Shown: positions 49,714 to 58,618 of the stretch, one piece after another
How the letters are laid out: each line of letters begins with the position of its first letter
Position numbering within the stretch: position 1 is the first letter of the stretch
Assembly (NCBI GenBank): GCA_045543555.1
Contig: JAZQMQ010000009.1
Location: 145,159-209,158 of the forward strand
Reading direction: 5' to 3'
Length of the DNA: 64,000 nucleotides
Source of the DNA: Colimorpha_A sp045543555
GTDB taxonomy: Bacteria; Bacillota; Clostridia; Oscillospirales; CAG-272
Position numbers and translations under genes: made by a program
The notes under the pieces: generated by a model
Told to the model about the DNA's origin: nothing
The model's input: only the letters and a program-made list of their open reading frames with translations
Database searches by the model: none

Positions 49714-50686
49714 TATCACCCTCGAGCAGATTGCGGAGTTTTTTAAAAACGGCGACGAATTTCTGCTCCTGTGTCATAAAAATCCCGATGCCGATACTCT
49801 TGGATCGGCTTTGGGCCTTCGAAACGCGCTCGAATATCTCGGAAAGACGGTGCACATTTCCTGCGCCCATGATCCTGCCGAGGATACGGCGTTTTTGTTC
49901 TCGGAGGATGACGATATAGCCGACCGCGATTACGGCGATATCCCTGTTGTCAGCATCGACGTGGCAACTCTGTCTCTTTTGGGTGATATCGAGGAATATT
50001 ACCGCGACAGTATCGTGCTCAAGATCGACCATCACGAGATGTCCGACGATTTCGCGGAATATAATTATGCAGATCATAAATCAGCTGCATGCGGTGAAAT
50101 AATATACGAAATCGTAAAGCTGCTTCAGGTGCCTCTGACCGAGGTCGCAGAGCCTCTTTATGCCGCAATTTCCTCGGATACGGGCGGATTCAGATATTCT
50201 AATACTACCTCAAAGACCCACCGTATTGCCGCGGAGCTTCTTGAGGCAGGCGCGGACAACGCGTACATAGATCATAAGCTTTTCGAGAGTAAAACTCAGT
50301 CTGAGATACGAGCTCTCAATGCCGCATATTCAAATCTCCGTTACTTCCACGACGGCGCGGTGGCGGCGGTTGTTATAACCAATCAGATAAAGGAAAGACT
50401 CAATATAAACGAATCCGATCTCGGTGTCATAAGCTCAATAACCAGAGAAATTGCGGGTGTTACCGTCGGAATAACCCTCCGTCAGCAGAAGAACAATCCG
50501 CAAATGTATAAGCTTTCTGTCAGAAGCGAGCCCGGGTTCCCCGCAAATGAGCTTTGCTTTTGCTTTGGCGGAGGCGGACATCCTTGTGCAGCAGGGGCGG
50601 AGCTGACGGCACCGACGCCCGAAAGAGCGCTCATTTCGGTCGTAAATCATATAAAAATGGCAGGCGGAAGACTGATAGTGGTCTGA
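49703..50686 (+). CDS. nrnA: DHH-DHHA1 phosphoesterase NrnA
   Basis: Degrades short oligoribonucleotides (nanoRNA) and dephosphorylates pAp. 327 residues from ATG 49703 (RBS GGAGGAAAACG). Motifs: FLLLCHKNPDADTLGSALGL, VVSIDVATLS, the name-giving VLKIDHHEMSDDF, SSDTGGFRYSNT, and the C-terminal DHHA1 glycine-rich FGGGGHPCAAGAEL. It overlaps rbfA by 11 bp. An in-frame upstream start within rbfA is possible but unsupported. Confidence 0.95.
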   Translation: MPNNITLEQIAEFFKNGDEFLLLCHKNPDADTLGSALGLRNALEYLGKTVHISCAHDPAEDTAFLFSEDDDIADRDYGDIPVVSIDVATLSLLGDIEEYYRDSIVLKIDHHEMSDDFAEYNYADHKSAACGEIIYEIVKLLQVPLTEVAEPLYAAISSDTGGFRYSNTTSKTHRIAAELLEAGADNAYIDHKLFESKTQSEIRALNAAYSNLRYFHDGAVAAVVITNQIKERLNINESDLGVISSITREIAGVTVGITLRQQKNNPQMYKLSVRSEPGFPANELCFCFGGGGHPCAAGAELTAPTPERALISVVNHIKMAGGRLIVV

Positions 50687-50704
50687 TGCCAAATCGGACA
50701 GGCG

Positions 50705-50977
50705 GTGAGTTTATTGGAGCTTATATTGATAGTGATAGCTATTATGGTTGCTGTTATTCTGATCAACAGATTTCGTTCCTCATCCGACTTTACAACAAAT
50801 AACATTGTTTCTCACAATATAGCTGATGAAAACGGTCTTGTTCATAACGGCGTTATCCCTACCTCTCCCGATAAGCTTTTGCAGGGTGATATCGGATACC
50901 ATATCAGAGACGGTAAGCACTATTTTTCCCGCACAGATTGGCATAGACTAATGGAATTTGTAAATCTGCACAGATAA
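50705..50977 (+). CDS. Small bitopic membrane protein downstream of nrnA
   Basis: Up to 90 residues starting GTG 50705 (or TTG 50714), with a single N-terminal membrane span (LLELILIVIAIMVAVILI) and a soluble C-terminal part (DIGYHIRDGKHYFSRTDWHRLMEF). The RBS is poor. It lies 18 bp after nrnA and is followed by a terminator 1 bp beyond its stop, which supports it as the real last gene of rbfA-nrnA. No family recognised. Confidence 0.55.
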   Translation: MSLLELILIVIAIMVAVILINRFRSSSDFTTNNIVSHNIADENGLVHNGVIPTSPDKLLQGDIGYHIRDGKHYFSRTDWHRLMEFVNLHR

Positions 50978-50978
50978 G

Positions 50979-51008
50979 AAAAACGCTTCGTGGCTGCGAA
51001 GCGTTTTT
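50979..51008. terminator. Bidirectional terminator after the rbfA operon
   Basis: AAAAACGCTTCG/CGAAGCGTTTTT 12-bp perfect palindromic stem with a 6-nt loop, T-runs on both exits. Confidence 0.88.
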
Positions 51009-51242
51009 CTATTCGGGTATTATATGCAATTCACAGTTATGGAAGCGCTCATAGACTGCTCGATCATATTCTCCCTCTACCGTTCCGTCCTCACTGTAGC
51101 TGCGCTCGTAAATTATGTCGCCATTTTCTTTTGTGGCAAGCTCATATTCCAGATTTCTGTTTTCATACCATTCGGTTTGGCTTTCAACGTATGCTCTGCC
51201 GTTGCCCTTCTTATCTCTCTGAATTTCGGCAGATTTGTCCAT
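51009..51242 (-). CDS. Small hypothetical protein, possibly a fragment
   Basis: Minus-strand frame of 77 codons from ATG 51242 (AGGGGA about 10 nt upstream), rich in Glu, Tyr and Arg (YENRNLEYELATKENGD, DGTVEGEYDRAVYERFHNC). The frame is open further upstream without a better start. It ends exactly at the bidirectional terminator. No family recognised; it could be the C-terminal part of a lost gene. Confidence 0.35.
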   Translation of the reverse strand: MDKSAEIQRDKKGNGRAYVESQTEWYENRNLEYELATKENGDIIYERSYSEDGTVEGEYDRAVYERFHNCELHIIPE

Positions 51243-51387
51243 AGAGTATAAATCCCCTTGCATCGAAGAACTGTATAAAGAATGCGGTTTGAAATAAACA
51301 ACTTCCAATTTGGCGGTCAGTGCAAATTTTGTACTTTTAGTCGTTCTTACCCTACTTTGCACACCGTTTGATCGTTCTTAAAAAACA

Positions 51388-51427
51388 AAAAACAGAATAT
51401 TTGTCTACCGACAAATATTCTGTTTTT
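51388..51427 (-). terminator. Terminator after the LRR lipoprotein gene
   Basis: 18-bp perfect stem (51388-51405 with 51410-51427, loop TACC), T-rich on the minus exit. Confidence 0.88.
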
Positions 51428-51443
51428 ATATTTATTGCTATAT

Positions 51444-52895
51444 TCAATTTTCCAATGTTTCAGTTGAGCAACGGGCTCCGTTTACCGTAATTTCGGGTGG
51501 GAGGCTTCCGTCATTTTTGCCCGTGGCTCTCAAGTAGAAGGTATACAGGCGTTCGATCGCGATAGCGGTATTTTTTCTGTTGGAGCCTTCGGGGTATCCG
51601 CACCAATACGTTGTTTTTGTAAAGTCCTTAAATCCCAATACCCCGGTCTCGCGCTCTATCTGTTCGGCATCGAAGATTCCCACGTCGGTGCCCTGAACGT
51701 GCACGTAATCAACCCCGTCAATATTTCCGTAATCATCGGTAATTCTCACGTAAGTGGTATTAATCGCATAATCAAGCGCGCTTGCAACCGCTTTGTCATT
51801 CCCGTTATACGGCATATCCACGTAAAAAGAATCAACCTTCATCATCGCTTCAAAATTTTCGTCGGGAAGGATCAGCTCCTCCAAGTATGAAAATCCCGAA
51901 AAAATTTTGCAAAAGTCTGCTTTTGTACTGAATTTTGCGAATATTTTGAGTTTTTCCACTAACTCACAGCCGTCAATATCAGACTGCAGATCGTATTTCG
52001 GAGCATCCTTATAGTTTGTACTTTCGGGAATAATTATCTCTTTAAGAGACGAGCATCCCTTAAAAGACGGCAAATATTCCTCAACGACGTTGGGCAAACC
52101 GTTTATTTTTTCAAGAGCCGAGCAATTTACAAACGCTTCTTTTAGCACCCTTACGGAAGGGGCGATGGTGATCTCGCCAATTGACGAACAGCCTTTAAAT
52201 GTCGCTTCATAGATCTCGATATTCTCTCCGCCGCTCACGCTTTCCAGCATAGCGCAGCCTTCAAACGTTCCGATTGCCTCGGTTACGGTTTCGGGGATAT
52301 CTATAGTCTTAAGTGACAGGCAATCCTCAAAGGTATAGCTAAGTGAAGTCACTCTCGCTTTAACTATCACGTCAGTAAGCGCAGTACAGCCCTTGAATGC
52401 GGAGGCACAGCTGTTGACGGTATCGGAGATGATCGCGGAAGTTATAGACGTGCAATTTTCAAACGCCTCGCTCATCTCTACAACGTCATCGCCGCCCACA
52501 ATCGTCGTAAGCGCGGTGCACCCCATAAATGCGCCGTTCATCTTTTCTATTCCGCGCCCGAGCTCCACTGTTTTCAGCTCCGTACACTGAGGAAAGGCAT
52601 AGTCAATGACCTTTACGGTGTCGGGGATCTTAACGTAAGTTAGCCCTTTCACCGATCGGAAGGCATTTTCCCCGATGACAGTTACGTTTTTTCCATTTAT
52701 TTTCGAAGGGATCGTAATTTCATTCTCAAGACCGACCCAGCCCGTTATGGTTATTGTCCCATCGGGATTTTCTTCGTAAATATAGTCTTCTTTTCCTTCA
52801 AACTCACTTGGCTTTTTATCATTTTTTTTGCATGAAATGAACATGATTGCCGCCACAAGCACAAAAAGAATCAAAATTATTGTTTTACGCTTCAT
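51444..52895 (-). CDS. BspA-type leucine-rich-repeat lipoprotein
   Basis: A 483-residue secreted lipoprotein: signal peptide with lipobox MFISC at about residue 21, a Lys/Asp-rich spacer, then tandem LRR_5 (Treponema pallidum/BspA type) repeats of about 23 residues from 60 to 340 (CTSITSAIISDTVNSCASAF, FEDCLSLKTIDIPETVTEA, FKGCSSLKEIIIPESTNY), and a C-terminal non-repeat domain. BspA-like LRRs bind host or bacterial surface proteins. Monocistronic, ending in a strong terminator. Substrate unknown. Confidence 0.88.
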   Translation of the reverse strand: MKRKTIILILFVLVAAIMFISCKKNDKKPSEFEGKEDYIYEENPDGTITITGWVGLENEITIPSKINGKNVTVIGENAFRSVKGLTYVKIPDTVKVIDYAFPQCTELKTVELGRGIEKMNGAFMGCTALTTIVGGDDVVEMSEAFENCTSITSAIISDTVNSCASAFKGCTALTDVIVKARVTSLSYTFEDCLSLKTIDIPETVTEAIGTFEGCAMLESVSGGENIEIYEATFKGCSSIGEITIAPSVRVLKEAFVNCSALEKINGLPNVVEEYLPSFKGCSSLKEIIIPESTNYKDAPKYDLQSDIDGCELVEKLKIFAKFSTKADFCKIFSGFSYLEELILPDENFEAMMKVDSFYVDMPYNGNDKAVASALDYAINTTYVRITDDYGNIDGVDYVHVQGTDVGIFDAEQIERETGVLGFKDFTKTTYWCGYPEGSNRKNTAIAIERLYTFYLRATGKNDGSLPPEITVNGARCSTETLEN

Positions 52896-53021
52896 ACATT
52901 ATTCCTTACAGAACAGATTAAAACATTTTGATTATACACCAAAGTATTTATTTTGTCAATAAAACGATAAAAATCCCGCCCTCACACCGCGAAATTCGGT
53001 TGAGGACGGGAAAACGTCGTA

Positions 53022-53489
53022 TTAAAGCAGTTCTATAACCTTTTCTCTTAAAGCCATTGCTTTTAAGGTCTGTTCCTTATCAAATGGAATAACGCCTGTA
53101 TCAAAGAACTTAAGTATATCGAGGATAAGAAGATCGAAGAACGAGGAGGCGATATTAACCTTTCCGTATTCGGTCTTGTTTACGGAAACGCTCTTGTGAG
53201 CGCAACCCATAAGCTTTATGACCATATCGATCTGGTGGATGCTATATTCGGGAAAGTTTCCGCCGCCGCCCCATACTCGAAGGAACTTGGGAGAATTAAT
53301 GCTGTCAAGCTCACTTGCATATCGAAGCGCGGAGGTGGAGAAGAAGGGAGAGCCGTACTTTTCAGCCCAACCGTAGCAGACCTTATAGTCACATCCCGGC
53401 TTTTCTGCGGCATTTTCTATTTACGCGGGGTAATTGTTGGCGTGCCACTCGCTGAGATAATAGTCTATAAAACCTATCTTTTTTATCAG
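53022..53489 (-). pseudogene. Gfo/Idh-like dehydrogenase, internally deleted and start-less
   Basis: Immediately behind the intact Gfo/Idh gene, the sequence encodes a typical second-copy N terminus (KKIGFIDYYLSEWHANNYP) without an ATG (CTG-ATA at the expected position, after a GAGGAG RBS), then an in-frame TAA, then KVCYGWAEKYGSPFF joined after a large deletion to a C-terminal piece (FLRVWGGGGNFPEYSIHQID, ending DTGVIPFDKEQTLKAMALRE). Lost start, nonsense codon and internal deletion mark it as decayed. It was probably co-transcribed with 53486-54541. Confidence 0.75.
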
Positions 53490-54541
53490 AGCTTTATCTC
53501 CTCGTGCTTTTCAGCAGACTGATAGAGATAGTCAAGAAGCTTTGCGCTCTCGAGAATGTTGTCGATATGGGACTTGGTCTTTACGCCGTCATCGATGGAG
53601 TTAAGGAATGCCTTATCCTCGCAGTAGTACATATCGGGGATCTCGTGCTCGGATCTGGTCTTTTCGAGGGTCGCACCGTCCCAGAAGCTGAACTGTCCGC
53701 AGTAATCGAGTCTTGCGCCACCCTTGTCGCCGAGGAAATCGATGAACATTTCGCCTTCACCGATGTTCTGTGCCCAAGCGCCGTTAAAGGAGATGGATGC
53801 CTTGTCGGTACGAACGTAGCCGGTGATGAAGTCGTCAACGTCGTTTGTTCCGTTTTCGATGTCTGCAGTATCCTCAGCCCACATACTTGTGTACTTGTAG
53901 CTCCTCATATCCTTTGCCATCTCGGAATATGCATCGCAGGTAACGTCCTTGAGCTTTGCTCCGCCGAGAATGTAAAGAATGAGGTCGAGGAAGTGAACGC
54001 CCCAGTCGATGAGAACGCCGCCGCCGGACTGCTCCTTTGTGGTAAAAGCACCGCCGAGACCGGGAATGTTTCTGAAGCTGCGGAAGGAGCAATATACGTG
54101 GTAGAGCTTACCGAATTTGCCTTCCTGTACCATGTCGTGAAGGATCTCAACGGATCTGTGGTAACGGTTGCAAACGCCGATATTGAGCATCTTACCGAGC
54201 TTGTTAGCCTCCTCAGCCATTTCGCAGGAGAGAGCGTAGTTAACTGTGATGGGCTTCTCGCAAAGCACGTGCTTGCCTGCTCTGAGCGCATCCATAGTTA
54301 CGGTGTAGTGAGCGTAGTTGGGAGTGAGAACGAAAACTGCCTCTACCTCGGGGTCAGCCAAGACCTCCTTGTAGTCCGCAACAACGTTTTCGATCTTGGG
54401 GAAGTCGTTTTTAAGAGCCTCCGCCTTATCGAGAAGAATGTCGCAACCATACTTGATGCGAACGTCATCCATCTTTGAGAGTGCGGGAAGATGCGCGTTT
54501 CTTGCGATTCTTCCACAACCGATAATTGCTACTGTTTTCAT
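53486..54541 (-). CDS. Gfo/Idh/MocA family oxidoreductase
   Basis: NAD(P)-dependent sugar or inositol-type dehydrogenase, 351 residues. N-terminal Rossmann fold VAIIGCGRIARNAHLPAL (GxGxxA), the EKPITVN motif near residue 95 and GGGVLIDWGVHFLDLILYIL near 185, all standard. The ATG at 54541 has AAAAGGAG 8 nt upstream and is preferred over the upstream start. Substrate cannot be named. The following second Gfo/Idh gene is broken and the divergent MFS gene is truncated, so this may be the last intact member of a lost catabolic locus. Confidence 0.88.
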   Translation of the reverse strand: MKTVAIIGCGRIARNAHLPALSKMDDVRIKYGCDILLDKAEALKNDFPKIENVVADYKEVLADPEVEAVFVLTPNYAHYTVTMDALRAGKHVLCEKPITVNYALSCEMAEEANKLGKMLNIGVCNRYHRSVEILHDMVQEGKFGKLYHVYCSFRSFRNIPGLGGAFTTKEQSGGGVLIDWGVHFLDLILYILGGAKLKDVTCDAYSEMAKDMRSYKYTSMWAEDTADIENGTNDVDDFITGYVRTDKASISFNGAWAQNIGEGEMFIDFLGDKGGARLDYCGQFSFWDGATLEKTRSEHEIPDMYYCEDKAFLNSIDDGVKTKSHIDNILESAKLLDYLYQSAEKHEEIKL

Positions 54542-54749
54542 AATATATCTCCTTTTAAGATAAATAAAATATATCTGCTGATATTTATGATACATCATTC
54601 AAAAGCGGTTGTCAAGAATTAATATTGCTTATCGACTTAATTGTTTTGCTGTTTTTGATATATATTACTATTTTTTTGTCCAAGCCTTGACAACCGTAAA
54701 TCCCGTGCTAAAATACTCGTTGGTTAAATAATTTATCGGAGACATTTGT

Positions 54750-54953
54750 ATGAAGCTCTCAAAGGATGCAAAAAACGCAATAATGATAGGAACGATATGC
54801 CCGGTGTCCTATCTTGCTGTATACATAGCACGTAACATACTGGGAGCGGTCACGCCCCAGCTTGTCGCTTCGGGATATACAAAGGATTATATCGGCAGCA
54901 TTTCATCGCTCTACTTCATTTTTATCACCTCCGTCAGCATTTTGCTCATTTAA
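54750..54953 (+). pseudogene. Truncated MFS transporter (N-terminal 60 residues)
   Basis: A plus-strand start with a promoter-proximal position and a sequence typical of the first span of an MFS permease (IMIGTICPVSYLAVYIARNI, then VASGYTKDYIGSISSLYFIF). After about residue 60 homology stops and a TAA follows. The next 250 bp have no reading frame. A deletion has removed the remaining ten or eleven spans. It is divergent from the Gfo/Idh gene. Confidence 0.7.
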
Positions 54954-55207
54954 GCTTATCGACATTATAGCACAAATTCTCATAAATGTCAATACATGTG
55001 ACTATTGTGTGATTTTCACAAAATTCGGGGGTAATTGTTGATGTCGCACAAAGCTGTCTTTATTTACTTTTTTCTTCAACAACGTATAATCCCGTAGCAA
55101 TCAAAAGATGGACAAAAAATATTGTAACAAATTATGAACTCTTATTTTTTGCTCTTCCATAATATATAACCGCCGAGATGCCCGATCTGTTACAGGAAAA
55201 TGAAAAA
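54954..55207. other. Non-coding gap
   Basis: About 250 bp of AT-rich DNA between the truncated MFS gene and the lysC terminator. No ORF, promoter or repeat worth naming is seen. It probably marks the 3' side of the deletion that removed the transporter. Confidence 0.6.
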
Positions 55208-55228
55208 ACGCCGAATTTTCATCGGCGT
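55208..55228 (-). terminator. Terminator after lysC
   Basis: ACGCCGA/TCGGCGT stem, minus-strand exit TTTTTTCATTTTC. Confidence 0.82.
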
Positions 55229-55245
55229 CTTTTCATTTTCATATT

Positions 55246-56568
55246 TTACTGCACGAATCTTGCGTAGATTGCCTTGACCGCGCCCTCGAAGTCCTCTTCG
55301 TTTACACCGAGAACGATGTTGATCTCGTCGGATCCCTGGTCGATCATTCTGATATTGATATCCGCTCTTGCAACGGCGTGGCATACTCTTGCCGCGGTAC
55401 CTGTTGCGTTTGCCATATTACGTCCAACTACAGCGATCAGTGCAAGACCGCCCTCGACGTTTATGGAATCGGGCTCAACAGCCGCACAGATATTGCTGAT
55501 AACGAGCTCCTTAACGGGCTCAAGATCCGCGGTGCTTACCACAATGGACATGGTATCGATGCCTGAGGGAAGATGCTCGAAGCAGATTCCGCAGCTTTCA
55601 AGTACCTGAAGAACCTTTCTTCCGAAGCCCTTCTCACTGTTCATCATATCCTTTTCGATGGTGATGACCGAGAAGCCCTTCTTTCCCGCAATTCCCGTGA
55701 TGTATCCGTTTCCGTCCGCTTCTTGATGGGCAACGATCATGGTACCCTTTGCTTCGGGATCGTTTGTGTTTCTTATGTTGATCGGAATGCCTGCAACTCT
55801 TACGGGGAAGATGGCATCCTCGTGAAGAACCGTAGCGCCCATATAGGAAAGCTCACGAAGCTCGCGGTAGGTAATTATCTCAATAGGCTTGGGATCTGCA
55901 ACTATTCTCGGGTCAGCCATAAGGAAGCCCGAAACGTCGGTCCAGTTTTCGTAAATATCCGATTCGGATGCTCTTGCAACTATAGAGCCGGTGATATCCG
56001 ATCCGCCTCTTGAGAAGGTCTTGATGGTATCGTTGGGCATTGAGCCGTAGAAGCCGGGGATTACAGCTCTGTCGTGCTGCTTAAGAACTGCGGAAAGCAC
56101 CTCGTTTGTGCGCTCTGCGTCAAATGTTCCGTTTTCCTTGAAGAAAATTACGTCGGATGCGTCGATGAATTCGTAACCGAGGTAATTAGCAAGAATCTTA
56201 CCGTTTAAGTATTCACCTCTTGATGCCGCATAGTCGCGTCCGATACGGTGAATAAGTGCGCTCTCGATGGCACTGAAGTCCTTTTCAAGAGACATATCAA
56301 GTTCAAGACCCTCTATTATGCTGTTGTAGCGCTCCTTGATCTGTGCGAATATTTCGGTTATATCCTCGCCCTTGGATGCAAGCTCATAGCATTTGTAGAG
56401 CATATCCGTAACCTTTGAATCGGAAGAAAATCTCTTTCCGGGAGCAGAGGGAATTACGTAGCGTCTGCTGTCCTCCGCAGTTATTATATCCTTTACCTTA
56501 CGGAACTGTTCGGCGCTGGCAAGAGAGCTTCCACCGAATTTTACCGTTTTTAAAATTTTTGTGCTCAC
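55246..56568 (-). CDS. lysC: Aspartate kinase
   Basis: First step of the aspartate family of amino acids (Lys, Thr, Met). 440 residues from GTG 56568 (CGGAG 6-9 nt upstream); an ATG further up would add an unrelated, AT-rich leader. Kinase domain opens TVKFGGSSLASAEQF, with VIPGFYGSMPNDTIKTFSRGGSD near 200; two C-terminal ACT domains (about 300-440) include NSEKGFGRKVLQVLESCGI and VVGRNMANATGTAARV, the sites for feedback inhibition. Monocistronic with a perfect promoter. The leader is too short (about 45 nt) for a lysine riboswitch. Confidence 0.96.
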   Translation of the reverse strand: MSTKILKTVKFGGSSLASAEQFRKVKDIITAEDSRRYVIPSAPGKRFSSDSKVTDMLYKCYELASKGEDITEIFAQIKERYNSIIEGLELDMSLEKDFSAIESALIHRIGRDYAASRGEYLNGKILANYLGYEFIDASDVIFFKENGTFDAERTNEVLSAVLKQHDRAVIPGFYGSMPNDTIKTFSRGGSDITGSIVARASESDIYENWTDVSGFLMADPRIVADPKPIEIITYRELRELSYMGATVLHEDAIFPVRVAGIPINIRNTNDPEAKGTMIVAHQEADGNGYITGIAGKKGFSVITIEKDMMNSEKGFGRKVLQVLESCGICFEHLPSGIDTMSIVVSTADLEPVKELVISNICAAVEPDSINVEGGLALIAVVGRNMANATGTAARVCHAVARADINIRMIDQGSDEINIVLGVNEEDFEGAVKAIYARFVQ

Positions 56569-56620
56569 TGAATTACTCCGTTCGTGCATAAAATTTACTT
56601 TGTTTGTCGTACAATACATT

Positions 56621-56649
56621 ATTATATAAAAAAACGGAGAATTTGTCAA
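56621..56649 (-). promoter_or_regulatory. lysC promoter
   Basis: TTGACA (56649-56644), 17-bp spacer, TATAAT (56626-56621) on the minus strand, a perfect consensus. Confidence 0.9.
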
Positions 56650-56760
56650 CTGCGTATTATATACAAAAAATATTGCATTCAATGATGTTTTTCGGGTAGA
56701 AAGACAGCATTACAGCGCAAATAAATTATAAACAAATACAACAAAAATCAAATAATACAG

Positions 56761-56789
56761 TTGACATTTTTAGTCTTTTATGTTAAGAT
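56761..56789 (+). promoter_or_regulatory. Promoter of the SGNH hydrolase gene
   Basis: TTGACA (56761-56766), 17-bp spacer, TAAGAT (56784-56789). It would give a ~70-nt leader before ATG 56866. Confidence 0.85.
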
Positions 56790-56865
56790 GTACTGTATAA
56801 AGAAAGATCCACCCATTTCCGAGCATATTTTTTCGGACAAATAGTAAGAAAACGGAGAAACAAGG

Positions 56866-57534
56866 ATGCAGGTACTCTTCATCGGAAACAGCTTCACGTA
56901 CTTTAACGATATGCCTTACACATTTCTGAGCATGGCAAAGACTATTGATCCCGATGCCAAAGTTGAAACCATAGCCTACGGCGGATACACGTTGGCTCAG
57001 TACGCAAATGAAGATACCGAGGTGGGTAAGCTCGTCATCAGTAAGATCGTATCTTACGAGTGGGACTACATCGTTCTTCAGGAGCAATCGCTCCTTCCAT
57101 GTAAGGACCCCGAAAAATTCATAACCTCGGTAAAGAAGCTCTGTACAATAACTTCGCAAACAAACGCAAAGGTCGTTCTTTATCAAACCTGGGCATACGG
57201 TGACGGCTCGGATAAGCTTGAAAGCACCGGAATGACGTATTCGGAAATGTCCGAAAAGCTTTCAGAGGCATATTCAAAGGCAGCGGCTGAAAGCGGAGCG
57301 ATAGTTGCTCCCGTTGGAAAAATGTTTTCATATATAACAAATTCCGACCACATAACCGCGCTTTTAAACAGCGACGACTGCTATCACCCGTCAACCTCGG
57401 GAAGCTACCTTGCCGCGTGCGTTATATTCCGAACAATGACAGGAAAAAGCACGATAGGTCTCCCTTGCCCGTCAAACGTCTCTCTGTACAATCTTTCGGT
57501 AGTGCAAAAGCTTTCCGATAAACTCATAAATTGA
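56866..57534 (+). CDS. SGNH/GDSL-family hydrolase
   Basis: A 222-residue esterase-fold protein without signal peptide. Block I VLFIGNSFTYFND carries the nucleophile Ser; IVLQEQSLLP is block III-like, and the catalytic Asp-His pair is in SDDCYHPSTSGSYLAA near the C terminus. The family acts on acetylated sugars, lipids or lysophospholipids. It lies 22 bp before the PfkB kinase gene, suggesting co-transcription, which fits a deacetylase feeding a sugar kinase. Confidence 0.85.
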   Translation: MQVLFIGNSFTYFNDMPYTFLSMAKTIDPDAKVETIAYGGYTLAQYANEDTEVGKLVISKIVSYEWDYIVLQEQSLLPCKDPEKFITSVKKLCTITSQTNAKVVLYQTWAYGDGSDKLESTGMTYSEMSEKLSEAYSKAAAESGAIVAPVGKMFSYITNSDHITALLNSDDCYHPSTSGSYLAACVIFRTMTGKSTIGLPCPSNVSLYNLSVVQKLSDKLIN

Positions 57535-57556
57535 TATCTCAAAGGATGGCATAAAA

Positions 57557-58489
57557 ATGAAAGTATTCACAATAACTCTAAACCCTGTATATGATATATT
57601 CTACAGAGTTCCCTCTCTCAAGCTCAACGAGGAAAATCAGGCGGCGGGGGTTCAGCTCTGCACCGGCGGTAAGGGTGTAAACGTGTCCCGCGCGCTCATT
57701 TCCGGCGGAAATGACAATACTACCGCATATCTGCTTCTCGGTCAGGAAAACTGTCAGCCCTTTATCGAGGGACTTGTAAGAGACCAGATACACACCCGTC
57801 TCTTCTATACCGACGGAAGAATGAGAGAAAACGTAACGCTCATCGACGAAAACGGTGTCGAGACCAGAATCATAATGAACAATTTCTCTGCAAATCCCGA
57901 AACCCTTTCCTTTGTCCTTTCAGCGCTCAAAAAGGAAGCTACACCCGATGACATCATCGCTTGCTGCGGACGTTTCCCCGCGGGAATCCCGCTTGAAGAC
58001 ACCGTTGCATTCATTGAGGGTCTTAAGGAGATCACAAACAAGGTGGTTCTCGATACCAAGTCCATAGGTCTTTCCGACCTGCTTGAGATCGCACCTTGGT
58101 TTATCAAGCCCAATCAGAAGGAGATCGAAGCTCTCATCGGATATCCCTGTAACGATGCCGAAACAGCCCTCATGGCTGCCGAAGAGCTTTACCTCAAGGG
58201 CGTTGCAAACGTATTCATCACCCTCGGAGACAAGGGAGCGGTATATTGCGGTGAGCTCGGAAAGTGCTTCGTCGGAATTCCCAAGATCGTTCCGCTTTCA
58301 ACAGTCGGCGCAGGAGACAGCACCGTTGCGGGATTCATTTCGGGATATATGCAGAACCCCACAATGAAGAATTGTGTCGCAACCGCTTGTGCATACGGAA
58401 CCGCGTGCTGTCTTGAGCCCGGAACAAATCCTCCTACTCCCAAAAACATCGAAGCGATCAAAACCCGTGTGGTTATAACAGAAGCATAA
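57557..58489 (+). CDS. PfkB family 1-phosphofructokinase / tagatose-6-phosphate kinase
   Basis: Carbohydrate kinase of 310 residues. The start FTITLNPVYDIFYRVPSL, the substrate-binding TGGKGVNVSRALISGGN and the ATP-site STVGAGDSTVAGFISGYM near residue 250 place it in the FruK/LacC subgroup of PfkB. Adjacent PTS genes are absent, so the phosphosugar cannot be specified. RBS AAAGGATGG. It closes the SGNH-kinase unit with a perfect terminator. Confidence 0.88.
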   Translation: MKVFTITLNPVYDIFYRVPSLKLNEENQAAGVQLCTGGKGVNVSRALISGGNDNTTAYLLLGQENCQPFIEGLVRDQIHTRLFYTDGRMRENVTLIDENGVETRIIMNNFSANPETLSFVLSALKKEATPDDIIACCGRFPAGIPLEDTVAFIEGLKEITNKVVLDTKSIGLSDLLEIAPWFIKPNQKEIEALIGYPCNDAETALMAAEELYLKGVANVFITLGDKGAVYCGELGKCFVGIPKIVPLSTVGAGDSTVAGFISGYMQNPTMKNCVATACAYGTACCLEPGTNPPTPKNIEAIKTRVVITEA

Positions 58490-58495
58490 AAAATT

Positions 58496-58522
58496 AAGAG
58501 AACGAAGCAACTTCGTTCTCTT
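58496..58522 (+). terminator. Terminator after the PfkB kinase gene
   Basis: AAGAGAACGAAG/CTTCGTTCTCTT 12-bp perfect stem with loop CAA and a T-run. Confidence 0.9.
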
Positions 58523-58545
58523 TTTTTAAAAAAATTTTTTATTTG

Positions 58546-58586
58546 GTGACTTTGTCACAGAAACTTTCTTTGTTATTGGGTATAAT
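58546..58586 (+). promoter_or_regulatory. trxA promoter with a palindrome at the class II activator position
   Basis: A TATAAT (58581-58586) with no recognisable -35 box. In its place is the perfect palindrome GTGAC-TTT-GTCAC (58546-58558), centred about 41 bp upstream of the expected start (near 58593), where class II Crp/Fnr activators bind. Two further GTCAC/GTGAC half-sites flank the RBS (58590-58594, 58610-58614). The adjacent convergent gene encodes a Crp/Fnr protein, the natural candidate ligand. Confidence 0.65.
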
Positions 58587-58618
58587 AAAGTCACAAACAA
58601 AGAAAGGAAGTGACTTAA

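Noticed and set aside
56569..56760. Lysine riboswitch upstream of lysC
   Set aside because: The perfect promoter is only about 50 bp upstream of the start codon, too short for the ~170-nt aptamer.
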